This document shows, in pieces, positions 23,948 through 36,316 of a stretch of 64,000 bases of DNA. This DNA comes from Fasciola hepatica (Eukaryota > Platyhelminthes > Trematoda > Plagiorchiida > Fasciolidae). Each line of letters opens with the position of its first letter. The stretch's first letter is position 1. The notes under the pieces are model-generated. The model was not told the DNA's origin and made no database searches. It saw only the letters and a list, made by a program, of their open reading frames with translations. The stretch spans positions 1,302,001-1,366,000 of the forward strand of contig CANUEZ040000213.1 in NCBI GenBank assembly GCA_948099385.1, read 5' to 3'. The position numbers and the translations under genes were made by a program.

Positions 23948-24068
23948 TCAATAGATGAATACCAGTTATTGCAGTTTAAGGCAAAAGGTCAAACAGTGAA
24001 AACACTTCAAGGAAAAATCTCAAAATCCCGGATTTACGTACAACTCTTCATGTAATTGTTGACTGAAA

Positions 24069-24266
24069 ATGGAACATTGTAATCGTGAAAAAGATCTTAG
24101 AATCAGATTACGGATTAAATTCCTAATTTACAAACTTGGACAGCGATGTGCCATTGTTTACGACAAAAATACACTACAACAACCCCAAACTGGAAATCCA
24201 CTTGTGGTGTTTAATTTGGGCAATACTCACCAGTTTCGAATGGCACAGTATGCAGCTAGATCGTAA
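24069..24266 (+). CDS. Candidate 65-codon coding segment, copy B
   Basis: The frame is open from an ATG at 24,069 to a stop at 24,266. It encodes a basic peptide starting MEHCNREKDLRIRLRIKFLI and ending in a polar tail with GNPLVVFNLGNTHQF. No convincing splice acceptor lies immediately upstream, so it may be a first exon or chance. The C copy has a premature stop at codon 42, and arm A has deleted the region. The peptide was not recognised. Confidence 0.33.
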   Translation: MEHCNREKDLRIRLRIKFLIYKLGQRCAIVYDKNTLQQPQTGNPLVVFNLGNTHQFRMAQYAARS

Positions 24267-25173
24267 TTATTTGGTGACGTTTTACAAATCCGCTGCTCCA
24301 GAAACTCATCACCGGCAATAACCCGTAGGAAATCAGCAAATGGCCGGACTCTAAAATAGATCAAATGATCAAGCTCTGTAGATTGTTTTTATAACTTTTC
24401 TTCCATATAGGACCTTACGGAAAAGGAGCTCATTATGTGTTCCATTCATGAACAAGTGACAGGTTTCGGCTAAGCCACACGCACTAATGATAAGAAAGAA
24501 GCCTTTGACAAGGAAGAATGTAGGAGCGTCTGTAGCACGAGTGCGGTTTACTCCCTTGAGCATACTACTTTCTTTCGACTGCACATGCTGTTCTGCAGTA
24601 TTACGAAATGGAAGCTAATGCTTAGAAAACAAACAAACCCGTATGTGGTTATCTCGGCTTTTTCTCCGTGCGTATTTTGTGAACGTTTTCAGATAGGTGG
24701 GAGTTAAAACGATACTCATATGATTCTGCACTCCGTTAATTAGCACGTCCGCTTCAATGTGGAAGTCCTTAGTTCAGTTATTGGGATCCTATTCAAAACG
24801 AGTTGAAGCGCCTGGTCGAAAGCTGCAACAGACTCATTTCGGAGGATCGTAGGTGTAAGTGGTCGGATCCATAACTCTTCTATGGAAACTACCAACAGGC
24901 TGCAAGTCACTTCGTGCCTGTGTTATTAAGCTGTATTTCATTGTACCAACATTTTCTAGCACATTGAAATTTTTCCTATCGAGCGGCCACGTATTTGGTG
25001 AACCTCATATGATCTTTCAGAACTCCTGCAGTTAGTCCTATTCTTAATAGCTATTTTAGCTTTAAAGATTAATATTATTATTAATATTATTTCTGCCCTT
25101 TGTCCATGTATCTCACATTGGTACTTGAATAAAACGCGGGCCTTGAAGGCAGCACGAATAACATTGCCATAAG

Positions 25174-25378
25174 CTAAATGTGTTGTCGGTCGATAGGACT
25201 ATACCTGATGACCTTAAAAGGAGAGTTCAGCTCACCGGTAGTGGAATTTATCATTTCCATGTGGATCATCATGGGGCAGATAGATTTTTTTATGCCGCCC
25301 CTAATAATGGGAAGTCTATTCCTGATAAAATCAGCCGCTCACTCCAAGATGCCCAGAAAAGAACTCTACCTCCTTTGG
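25174..25378 (+). CDS. Candidate internal exon, 205 nt, copy B
   Basis: This is the same 68-codon exon as 2,455-2,659, with an identical donor (TTTGG followed by GTGAGT). The frame is fully open, and B shares its three diagnostic bases with C rather than with A. It lies about 1.1 kb downstream of the ORF at 24,069. It is one of the few candidate exons intact in all three copies. Product unknown. Confidence 0.47.
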
Positions 25379-26098
25379 GTGAGTTCGAAAGCGGCAGTTC
25401 ATTGCCTTTAAGTCCGTTAAAAATATCATTGAATTGCTGACCACATAAAGGGAGGAATGACCAATGTAACTCAGTGTTGTTTAATCAGCTTGGGTTTAAG
25501 GTACAAGAAACATTTTCAGACGAAGCGACCAAACCTGTAAATAAATGAAAACTCAGTTTTACACTGAAAATCAACTTACGCATAAACAGTGGTTTGTTGG
25601 ACAAACAGTAGACTGCAAAAAAGAAGAAAATCACTGTCCATTCACTCACAAATATATCTATGCGAAAAGCTAGTTCTGTGTACCAATAGAAAAACAAATG
25701 AGCATTTGCCATTTGATTCGCGAACACACCTCGATGTTTGACAGCTTCGAGTTCATCCGAATGGCTGCCACGGCGGACTTGTTATATTCCTGCTCCAAAT
25801 TTCACAGTAAGGGTCATTGGTTCTTTTTTATCCACTTCATAATCTATTTTGATTAAGCCATCTGACCTTTGCTCTTCATTCATCTGCAGATTAGAATTAA
25901 AACACATGTTTATCAACTAAAATCGTAAAACTATTCACACTGCAACAAAAATCAAGCAACTTCGGATGATGGTGTGCTAGCTGATAATTTACCGACAGTC
26001 TGTTTACCGGTATTTCTCTCTTGGTTTTCATGAATACGTCTAACATAAGACGTTCCCACCTTGCCTCATGGGTGATGGGTTATCAATTGTTTCCTCAG

Positions 26099-26283
26099 AT
26101 CTTTTTTCAGCATGTTTTTACGTTGTGTACAAGTCACCCATCACCAACACCATCATCGTTGTGGTCTACAGAGAATTTCTCAAGGTCATCTTGTGTCATA
26201 TTTTGTTGAGTTTATTGCCCAAAAATAGATTTGTAGCTGTCTCACTCACTGTTATATTTCGCGCTCATTTAGTTTGTCTATGA
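26099..26283 (+). pseudogene. Copy B of the hydrophobic last exon, frameshifted
   Basis: Same acceptor as A and C. Two extra T residues (one in each T-run) break the frame from the acceptor; the downstream YKSPITNTII segment is still recognisable in another frame, up to the stop at 26,283. Confidence 0.3.
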
Positions 26284-26751
26284 CAAACAAAAATACACAA
26301 TTGAACCTGGGGTTTGATCAAAATCTGCCACCATCCACCGGTTTGTGCTAGAAGTAGGGATGAGAAATTCGTGGGGGTAAGACCGAGACACAAAGAACAT
26401 TTCTATCTTTGAAAAGTGTTTGGAAGTAGACGACGGTGAGTAGGTCGTTTTTTAGTGCTTGGTTTTTGGAAATTCTCCAGGATTGGCCATCAGAAATCCA
26501 CACAAATACAGGTTTTCAAGAGGTAGTTTGACCCCTCTGTAGTATATGGAACATGTGCTCATCACTTCGTTACCCAAAAGAGGCAAAATCTTATGAAAGT
26601 GCATGATTTAGTTGGAAATACGACAACTGAGTCGTTTCAGATAAGTACCAACTCCTTTACTAGATTGGTTCTAATTGAATAGGAAACAAATCATTTGGAC
26701 GAACAGTAGTTGTGGAATATTTGTTCAATTTCATGGGTACCTCAGAAGACC

Positions 26752-27505
26752 TAGTACTTCAAAGGCAAACAGAAACGCTCTTGGCAAATAAGATATTCGT
26801 TTTTACACCAAGAACACTCTGGTATCTTCACCCCGTATACATCAGTCAAAATAGCGGAAATGATATTTCTTCGGTGAAGCAAACATGACTATTGAGTTAA
26901 TACCCTATGGACCTGAAAGGATTCCACCACCACGGATGATGATAATGGGAGTGCAGGTTCAGTTCGCTCTTCTGCCCTACCACGAGTACAAGCTCATGCA
27001 CCAGTTGACACCCAATGACATAAGACTATAAAATCTACTGATTTTAAACCTAATTTATGAAAGCTTATGTGAGGGTATGGGCTGACTCATGGTCGATAGC
27101 AAGCCATGTCCCGTCAGTAATCGGCATGTCAGCGCCTGGTCGGAATCCAAGTCAGTGCTTGTGCCAGCGGATGCTCGAATGACAATGCAGCGAATCGATG
27201 AGACGCGAACGGATTCCCGTCAAATGGCAGCTGGTCGTGTGATCAATCAACCAATAAGAGGACAGGCTACTTATGCGTTGCAACGACTGACGTCAATGAT
27301 TGTTTCTTCCTATATAAACGATGTGTTTCTAGCTGATAAAATGAGATGATTAATAAGCGGAATAGACTTCTCACTAGAGCTGGTGGGACGCAACGAAACA
27401 GCTTACTCTCTATAACCAAGACTTTAGATAATTAGAAGATCCATGGATAATTCTGTGTCACTGGTAAGTACTTATAACACATTTCATTGATGCACCTTTT
27501 CTCTA
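26752..27505 (+). other. 0.75-kb segment present in A and B, absent from C
   Basis: B reads GACCTAG-[segment]-TCTCTAG-ACACTC, whereas C reads GACCTAGACACTC at about 48,281-48,293. The segment is bounded by CTAG, and A carries it at about 4,030-4,783. It is either a deletion in C at 4-bp microhomology or an insertion with a CTAG target duplication. No terminal inverted repeats were seen, so deletion is favoured. It contains the promoter-like core. Confidence 0.6.
27251..27317 (+). promoter_or_regulatory. CCAAT - CRE - TATA promoter-like core, copy B
   Basis: This is the identical box arrangement to copy A: CCAAT 27,251-27,255, TGACGTCA 27,288-27,295, TATATAA 27,311-27,317. The overlapping open frame at 27,089-27,349 is also conserved. 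Confidence 0.4.
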
Positions 27506-30088
27506 GACACTCAAAAAGTAGCATATGTGAAAGTTTTTCACGCTATGGTCGCCTTAGATTATGAAAGAATTTGGAGTTCAGAATGCAAGTAGTCGCCCTT
27601 AACTAGGTTCAGTTTTGAAGCGACCCTCGCCAAACAGTTAGCCTTGCAATTGCTCTGTCAATACTTTTGAAAGTGAGGGTTGATTGTAGCATAGGCTAGT
27701 GTTCTTCAACGGTCAGTCAGTGTAGCAAGGCAATCGAATGATATGTTTCGTCATGTTCCACAAGAGAACGAACAAAATGGGGCAGTAAAACACATCATAC
27801 TGTTATCTAGTTTGGCATTTTTGAAACCACAGACCATTCAAAAATCCGTCCCATACAACTGTTTCTTACCTCACTTGATTCTTCAGTGAATATGAAGCTT
27901 TCTAAGGTGTCCGTCTGTATCTGCACGAATATGCTGTAAGCAAAGACCCCGCTGGATGACCGACCTTAGGTAATTTATCCTTCGCTGAAAGGCCTAAAGC
28001 TTAACGTCCTAAAGCAGGTTATACAGCTTGCTACACAGAAATGCTGTGTGCATACCAAAAGAGTCGCATCCTGATTGCATAAACATTAATTAGTGACCAG
28101 TTGAGAATAGTTCACAGCTTTAAGCAAGTCATTATGGGAGTTATAACGGTTGGTGTGGGAGACCAGTGGAGAGACCAGTCACATGAAGGGCACTGGAAGC
28201 CGGACTAACTTTCTTCAACTTATTACCCTTGTCTCTGCCACAAAATGTGACCATACACGGAAGGACGAATGAACTGCGCTAAGATATGTAATCTTTTACT
28301 TCAAGGTTGCTAGACCTGGGAAATGCCCTTTTTCCTCTGTCGTGAGGTATTGCGGGCACCATATCACAGCGGATACGTAATCTAACATTGCCTTCGTCAT
28401 GTTCCTTCGTGTTTTCATTTTTAGTCATCTTAAATGCCGTGCCGATAAAATATGCTTTATCGGGCCTAAAGCTTGAAGCATTGAAAGTAAGCCTGTTTGG
28501 TAATTGACGTCCTAATATACGTTAGACTACGACTTCAAAGAAGACTGTCACCTTTTTAGTTTCTTCCCAGGGATAAACAATAAGCTTCCATCACTACTTA
28601 TAACCCAATTTTCCAAGATGTTCATCTTTTAAACGGAAGGGACAGATTCCATGAACATAACAGTTGACGGTATATTTAGTGGTTGCAGATGACCACTTTG
28701 AAATCGGGAATGGATTAGTCATATACCAGTCAGGAATTGTAACAAGTGTTATCTACCTTGGAATATGAACATGGGTAACATCTTTCGGGACAGCCACGAG
28801 CTAAAGATTCCAAATACGTAGTACAAACTTTGCACCGCATTGATTGAGGGCTTCAATTTAGAGTTTCTATTTCCAAGTCTTTAGCACGACGACCTTGCTC
28901 AAACAAAACTCAGAACGTGTGGATATACCCTAGGGAATAATGATTTCGATCACTGATAGGTGCGTATCCTTTCTCATTTAAGGAGAACTTATTCAGCATG
29001 GAGAGCAAACATTCACAGACAGACTAGTTTACAATTTGTCCTGCAGGTTCACAACAGTTTACCATTGATAAAATAAATCATTTTAATTTAAGGAAATTGC
29101 ACTCGGGTTTATGAACATACCTCTTGGAATATGACTGTTTAGCTCTAAACCGAGGACCAGAAAGAGAACAGCGACTCACTAGTTTGCTCAGCAAGTTTGA
29201 AACTGACAAGAAGGATGATAATATTATTAAATTTATTTTGCTTAATATATTCCGCTATAACGAGCGTATCCAATAGAATCGTGTGTGCGAATAATCACGT
29301 GAGCGATAACGGAACGAATGATGTTTGCCAGTAGATCGTGTAACGACACACTCTGTTCAAAATGACCCAGGAAAGTGCAGTTCCTCTGCCGTACATTTAT
29401 GTAATTTTCACCTTCGTTTTTCAAGCTTATATAGTAAACACTTGTACACACCCACACCAGTATTACCGAACGAAATGCATCGGACTGTTCAACCCACTGC
29501 TCGGGTCATCGTGATTAATCCATCACGTACTGAACAACTCCTTTCGCCCAAATCATTTGTTTTGATTTCTGCGCTCTCATCGAATCATTCAAACTAATAA
29601 ATTTTCCATTTATTTGAAGTAATAGAAAACTCTGTCTAGGATACCAGGAATCAATGAATCAATGAAAATTTCCATTGATTCATGAAAACTCATGCTGCAC
29701 AAAGAAAATTCTTTTCACTTCATCCTTTAAGCGTTTAATACGTAGTACGGAGTAACTGGGAATAAATATAGTTCTAGATAATATGATTCATCATTTGCAA
29801 ATAGTTCTAGATAACAGAGTTGAATAAACATGCAATAAGTCCGGGGTCTCTACTACATACTAAAATCTAATGAACCTTTTCAACTTTGGTGTGAAATTAT
29901 ATGTGAATTGTGTGGCCAGTAAGAAGGAGTAGACATGTGCTAAAGTTGGGTGCGTGAAATGTCATAAGATTGATGAGTTTGACAATAGAAATTACAGAGG
30001 GAAACTCTTGTCATGGCCACGGGAACAACAACAACGATTCCACAAGACCGTCCCACGGAACTGTTATTGTTGTTGCCGTGGCTCTCAC

Positions 30089-30297
30089 CTTCGAACTTAT
30101 ACGGCTTCTGCCATCATACGTAACTGCCTACGTGGTCGTTTGCTGTGAACTGCACAAGTGGTCAGGACCGTCACCGCATCGATTGGCTGTCTACTATCAA
30201 ACAAGTGTTGCAAGATTGTGTCTTTGATAGTGTGAACTGTTCCCTTGCGAAGAAGGATAGGAAAATGTCCTTCTGTCTCTGGGAACGACAAACATAC
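30089..30297 (-). pseudogene. Copy B of the 209-nt exon, nonsense near the 3' end
   Basis: Splice sites and length match A and C. A GAA codon has become TAA three codons before the donor. If the exon is real, this copy is truncated. Confidence 0.36.
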
Positions 30298-31306
30298 CTG
30301 TCCACGGGATTATTGTTTGAATGAGTGCAAAAGTAATTACAACTGGTTCCTGGGCCCGTGAATAGTTCGCAAATTCGCCTACTTCAATAATTACAAATAT
30401 TCGTTTCTCTGTGCAACCTTATTTTTTTCCTTTGGGTAAATGAGATTTGTCATTTACACGGGCTTCGACATTTATTCTTCTTCTACATAGAAATTTCATA
30501 TTCCCGGAGCCGTCTCAGATTTCTACATGAGTTTTCGCATCGAATGCATCACGTCACTGGCGAATGATCTCTTATTTATGGTTATCTTTGGTTCATTGTT
30601 TCGACTTTGAGCGCTTCTGTTTACCATCTGATATAAAAGGAGTGGACACTTTTGAAGAAATCATAATTTTGTTGATATACTAGTGCTCCGCATTAACCCA
30701 CTTCCACCTGAACAGATGCGTTGGGATCTCTAGTCTCACAGTGAATTTACAAAAAATCACAGGTCTTTCATATCTACTATGGGGCTGGTTTTACTCTATA
30801 AGCAAAAGTATCAATAAAACCTATGAAATCCATTCGCCGTTCGAACAAGTTCGTGATAGAAAATCTGTTAGGCTCTGCCCACCTGTCTGATCTGGGTAGC
30901 CTGTGTACTCTGTCAGCATGACGAACTAAGTCTTATTGACTGATTCGGGGAACAGAACTTTGGTTGTTTCGTAAGACATATTTCACCATTATTTTAATGA
31001 CCCGGTGTTTTTGAACAAACATATTGTCACCCCGGAAGCAACAAATAAAATTATGCTGCCAATCCCGATAAACGGCTGATTTTAACCTTACAGCCGGATT
31101 TCTGAACGTAATTTGTGGAATAACGATAGGCTGTAAAATGAATTCGACTACTCTAAACTGAGGTCAGTAGTTTCGGCTTTTGCTGAAGGTGTAAAATAAC
31201 TCTACCATTGATCCCGACAGGTATAATTGAATACTCGCTGAGTTTGAGCTTTTATTTGTATTTTCTGCTTTCTCATCTAGTGTGGGCTCTTATCATTTAT
31301 TTCTAG

Positions 31307-31457
31307 AGTGAAATTCGTTTGCGGATTCAGTTTTGTAAATATGTTCCTCCGAAAGACTTACGAATAAACTGTGTGGAGCAGACCCCAAAGATACAGACGG
31401 CCAATACACTTACAAGAAGAGCGCTGGCAGTATTTGACCCGAGTCGAATCATCACAG
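31307..31457 (+). CDS. Candidate internal exon, 151 nt, copy B (intact)
   Basis: This is the best-looking exon in the window. A pyrimidine-rich acceptor (TCATTTATTTCTAG) ends at 31,306 and a CACAG/GTATGTG donor follows 31,457. Exactly 50 codons plus one base are open. The peptide starts SEIRLRIQFCKYVPPKDLRI and continues with TPKIQTANTLTRRALAVFDP and SRIIT. C has the same splice sites but a stop at codon 8; A keeps only the last 33 nt. The antisense strand also has an open hydrophobic frame, judged a shadow. The family was not identified. Confidence 0.5.
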
Positions 31458-31697
31458 GTATGTGAATTGCCGGGTCATAGCAGAATGTTTTTTACAATGA
31501 AATATGAGTTTTTCTGATCCACCAGTTAGTGTTTATACTTCTCGGGTGTGAACTGCTAACGACCGAGTTCTACGCGTAACGGTTGACCTTTCCCAACTGA
31601 AACTTGTCTATTCATAAGATATGGGCTTAGGGCTATTTCACGAAAATCTCACAGTCAAACTGGTGTATTACGCTCCAGTAGTTCTCAAGGGCAATGT

Positions 31698-31995
31698 TAT
31701 ATTATAAACAGTCTTCAGGAGAGGGCTGGAGTCTTTCCTGTTGAAAAACTCTCTTTAATATATATAAGCTATCTCCTTATGACTAGGAGATGATTGGCTG
31801 GCTTGCTTCAGCTTGTCCAACACGTTGCAGACATACCCATGACAACCATTTACTGATTGTTGACACAACTTGGTCGTCTGTCTTTGGGGCGTCCCATTTC
31901 CATTCCTGTCCATCAAAGTGTGGCTTTTGTTTAGTAGAACTATGGATGGCACCACGGTAAGCAATGGGACAAAGTGTCAATAAGCTGTTTTCATT
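31698..31995 (-). repeat. Dispersed repeat copy at the B/S junction
   Basis: It begins exactly where homology of arm B to A and C stops and matches 60,036-60,340. The open frames seen in D and D' are conserved with a few changes. Its position at a breakpoint suggests it took part in the rearrangement, but this is inference. Confidence 0.6.
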
Positions 31996-32259
31996 TACTA
32001 GAATTTTGATCGTTGACAGCCTTCAGCTGCGACTTCACTGTTTGATGTCGCCATGTATTTATTTTGTCGAAATGACATTTTAGTGAGTGGTTGGCTTGAG
32101 AGTTTGACGAGCAGACAGCAAAGCATTCGAGCCACTGACTTCTATCCTGACCCATATCCCTCAAAATGTCTAACCAACGATAATCCTTGTTCTCTTAACC
32201 CCAACCAGATAGGCGAGAAGCACTAACAGAAGCCAGTACTGATGCCAGCTTCTTCATAA

Positions 32260-33280
32260 CTATAAGTCTCCCATTAGATAACGCCTTAATCGTCTCAGAA
32301 AAAATCCTAGTACTAATATTTCCTTTCTCGTTGTGTAGTAATCAACTTCTAATTTACTCAGGCATTGACTTCCATAGGCTAATTCGTGGTCCCTTCCACC
32401 TTCTCTGATTTGTGTCCATACCGTCCCAATCGTCGAACCACTGGCTTTCATATCTAAGATGAACTGACCAGCAGAAGGTGACATGTTTGGTGGTGTTAGT
32501 ACAGGCGCGGAGTAAAACATCTACTGACTTTCAGCGTAGGTCTCGTCACATGCCGCATTCTACGGAAGCGGTTTATTTTCCTCCCACAGCGCTTTGAAAA
32601 GAGAGGCAAAACGAGCAAATTGTACAGGGAAAGGGCGGTAGTACGACCTCATTCCCAGAAAACGTTTCTCGTCTACAGTTTTGTGAAGTGCACCATTTTG
32701 CTACCTGTTCGATCTTTTCAGGCTCAGTATGAATTCCAGCAAAAGAGATTATTTATCCCGAATAGCTCATCTAGGGTTGTGGGAAACGGCATTTTGTGGA
32801 CGTCAGCCCAAAGCTGATTTATGTAACTCTCTCTGAGACTGCCGCCAAGTTCTCCAGGTGTTTCTGTTTTGATGTTGTATAAGTTCACTAGGATTCTTTG
32901 TGGGGATACGCCCTTCGATGTCCGTTGCGTCAGTCGTTGGGCGGTGGCGTGCCTGAATTGCGAAACACTTTTGGGATTGTCAGTCCCTTAGTTCAAGTAT
33001 TCCTGCTCATTCTACGAACGTTTTCAAATCTTCCGGTAATTACGTAGGTAATTTATTTTATTTCTAGAGGAGGACAAACTGTTCAGGGATTCGTCCGCAA
33101 AACCTCGTCCAGCTAGGTAACAAGTGTTCCGCGCATAAGTAAAGATGGCCTCATCCGCATGTTGGATCTGGGCGTGGAAGTCCCTCAAGCATTCAGCTAT
33201 CAGTTTCGGTGTATCCGTTAGTTGTCTCCAAAGTTGGAATATCTCCGGAGGAACCCTATCCCCCAGTTAACCACCCTGTC
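32260..33280 (-). mobile_element. Ty3/gypsy retrotransposon fragment (gag-like, RT end, RNase H)
   Basis: On the - strand: a Gag-like stretch (LIAECLRDFHAQIQHADEAI) near 33.2 kb, then late RT blocks HLENLAAVSERV, KCRFPQP, GIHTEPEKIEQVAKW and RFLGMRSYYRPF, followed by RNase H, APVLTPPNMSPSAGQFILD, LAYGSQCLSKLE and YYTTRKEILVLGFF. The catalytic RT core and protease are missing between the Gag-like and RT parts, and stops and frameshifts are present. No integrase was seen. Decayed. Confidence 0.8.
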
Positions 33281-33689
33281 GAATACATCTGCCGTGAGTA
33301 ATCCGTAGATCATTTTGGAATAACACGTTTGGAAAACCCTTGAGAAAAATTCTTATTTGTTTCCCCAACGATCCCGATCATTGCCTACAGCGAATTTTTC
33401 GGGAACAGCAGCCGGGGATGAAAAACCTGGTGATTAAAACTGTTGGTTGTCAATCGGTTGAGAACTCCGAATGATGTGGACATCAAATAGCTGTACTTTC
33501 TCCCCTCTTCCATATTTGGCATCCCATTCTCTTCGCAAAAGTTTTTATTTGTTTCAGGCATAATAATAAGATCATCTTTAGCTGGTTGACACAGCTGGCT
33601 GACACAGCTGGCTGATAGAGTCGACAGAAAGGAACAATCCTCGTTCTTTGCAATGGAAATTGTCCCAAGGAACAAGTTGCAACACTGTC

Positions 33690-33880
33690 AAGGAACAGAG
33701 TGATGATAGCACAAAATGGCAGCTTTACGTGACGGACCAGGTGTCTCGATTCTCGCAATCAGTATCTTGTAATTCCGGGCTCTTTATCACACTAGTTATG
33801 TGGCTTGAAATAACTCTAAAGGAGATGATCGCCAAAGTCAATCAATAATCAACTGTTCTGTGGCGATCATGTTTGTTATC
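33690..33880 (-). pseudogene. Third, diverged copy of the 18.46-kb exon region
   Basis: On the - strand this reads like 18,390-18,580: a TGATCGCC-type start, a TTATTTCAAG site where D has TTATTTCAG, then a matching stretch around the ACTAGTGT and TACAAGATACTGA segments. It is clearly more diverged than D against D', and the frame is broken. It is a dispersed paralogous piece within spacer S. Confidence 0.5.
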
Positions 33881-34194
33881 ACCTAACGTAGCCCGGGAAT
33901 AATACAGTTGTGCGTTTGCTGTGTTTTTTTCTTCCTACTGTGCAACACTAATATAACCGAATCCACAGCAAAATTAACTGTTCCTGGCGTGATTAGTACT
34001 TATTCCTTAGTGGAGAAAACCATCTGTGGTAAACTTGATCTCCATAGTTTTAAATAATACTGTATTGAGCAGGCTATTAGAAGCCATATTACTGTTCAAT
34101 TATTGTAAGTGTGGGTTCCCGATGAAACAGTGACTGAGCTTTTGCTCATACAGTTTGTTGTGTTCGGAATTACCGGAGAGCTAAGTACGCAACA

Positions 34195-35905
34195 GATCCG
34201 TTTATTAACACATCAGTTAACTCGCTTGTAAGCGGGCAAGCTAACAAGTGAATCTTCCTTTGGCAAACTCAAGCAGTACATGCGATCCAGAGTGGTCAAG
34301 CCATCAATCAATAGGCAGTCAATAGTGGTGCATGCGTGTGTGAGAGTGATTGCGCGAGTGGCCACTTGAACCGACACAGCGGAATTGGTTTTTATTTTGC
34401 GGATCGAACAACGAACAACCCCCAGGCAGAGGAGTGCTGATCCTTGTGTACTACACCACATTCATATTTGACCGTTTACCAAACTCGGTCGCCTTGTCGT
34501 GTTGACTAAGACCAAGGAAATTCAAATTTTTCAAGAAACAGAACAGGGCTATAGCTAGTTATTTACATCAAGTTAGTACACAACTTTATATTAACAACGT
34601 TTGTTCGGTGAATTATGAAGAAAATTAGACCCATCGCGAAGCAAAATCTTTTTCATTCGAATTTTCACAACACCTGTAGTCTTCTCAGAACTCGCGTTGT
34701 TCAAAGTGCTGTAGATGACACTCCCTCCGGATAAGTTTTATCATGATTCATTGCAGCTAATTCCAATGGGCTTAATTGGTTTGCAACAGCAGGCACACCA
34801 GACTGAGTTTCTTTGGAGAATTTCTTATCAAGAGTCACGTTTTGTAAGCCTTGTGAGCTTCGTCGTGGATCGTATTGAAATGAGGGTTTTAGACAAGATG
34901 GTTTGCACAGTAATTTGCATTTTTCCCAACACATGACGACCTTCGTTGGTAGCTAAATGCCCGCCTCACGTCGACCGAAAGCGGATGTTGCTTACCTTAC
35001 GTCGCCCATCCATTCGACAGCCTTGTGAAATTTATCAGAAACTTTTCCCACTGAATGAATTCAATTCTCTTCAGATGATGTTTTTCCTTGTCAAAATCCA
35101 GATAGAAAGATTTGTTTAAATAAAAATCACTTGCTTCTACCCACTGTCTCTTGTAGTGACACAATGTTCCACATGGCTATGACGAGTAAACATAGTGTCA
35201 TTTACGGACAGATTTCGAGAAATATCTGTCACTGAAAAAAGTATCAAATGGGCCAATAGACATTCCCGTCTCCCTGGATTGCCAAGTCATCTCCATTGAT
35301 TGTTTTGGAGTAAAACCTGCACCATCATCGTGAATATGGTATGAAATTCATGCACTTTCAACAAACCAAATGTTTTCTTCCTTCAGCCCACTATCAACAG
35401 CCACTTCGCTTCAGAAATGTCACACAAAATAGTATTTCTCAGATATATTTGTGAGTTATAAGGCTACAGAGCTGATTGCATAGGGACAAGCTTTTATACA
35501 TCAGTGATGGAAACGACATGTGGTCAGTTTTACCATCGTAATTGTAATAACTATTGGTATCTAACATTTTACTAGCTTTGAGCTTCTAAGCAACCGGTTT
35601 ATTTATCATTGTAGCTTGCTTTGTGTTCAGAAATCTGTAGAAGAACAGGACACGGAACGCGGATAAACCGTTTATTAACGCACAGCCAAGCGAGCACGGA
35701 AAATCGAACAGGCACAAGCTGTAAATGCAACGGGCTCGGTCTTCCGGTGCTCCGCGAAATGTGAATACGTGGATGGTTCACTCCGGTGCCAGGCTCGTAC
35801 TTGTGACTAATCGTAGCAACGAGTAGGCATCAACCAATAGACAGTCAGTAACGGTGCGTGAGTGCAAGACTGTCTGATTGCGTACGTGGCTACTTCAACC
35901 AAACA
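34195..35905. repeat. Two related, diverged repeats in spacer S
   Basis: 34,195-34,450 and 35,655-35,905 both start near CCGTTTATTAAC and share a block of the type CATCAA(T/C)CAATAG(G/A)CAGTCA. They could be old LTRs related to the nearby gypsy fragment, but neither boundary nor element structure is clear. Confidence 0.35.
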
Positions 35906-36316
35906 CACCACCCAGGGCCACACAGTCTCCACTGCCCACAGATCACCATAGATATGGCGAATAAAAAAGAAAAATTTATGTAAAGTTTTATATTCTGACC
36001 ATCTAGTACAAGAAGTTGTAGATCATTTGGGAAGGAGAATCTGAATACGAAGAAGATGATTTGTTGACCGATTTTCGACAACACAAATACAGACACAGAT
36101 AAACGCAGCATTAAGAAATAAGGGTTTGGATGAGATTTTTCGCCTCATTTAGAGTATTGCAATTCTTCAGAAACCAAAGCCCGACAGTCACTTAGGTAAC
36201 TGCTTCACATATCGAAATGCTTCAAGCTGGAAAGCGCCTGATCAAGCAAACGATTCAAAACCCTATGGGTACTATGGAAAATAACGTTCGGTTTCTAGGA
36301 TTAACTTTTACACCCA

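Larger units (their letters stand above)
21820..31697 (+). repeat. Arm B: left inner arm of the palindrome
   Basis: Arm B aligns inverted with 53,215-44,067 in arm C and directly with about 850-8,242 in arm A. It keeps segments that A has lost, and the 26,752-27,505 segment that C lacks. Homology stops abruptly at 31,697, where the sequence switches to a roughly 300-bp dispersed repeat also found in D and D'. It holds candidate exons at 22.56, 23.84, 24.07, 25.17 and 31.31 kb on the + strand. Confidence 0.93.
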
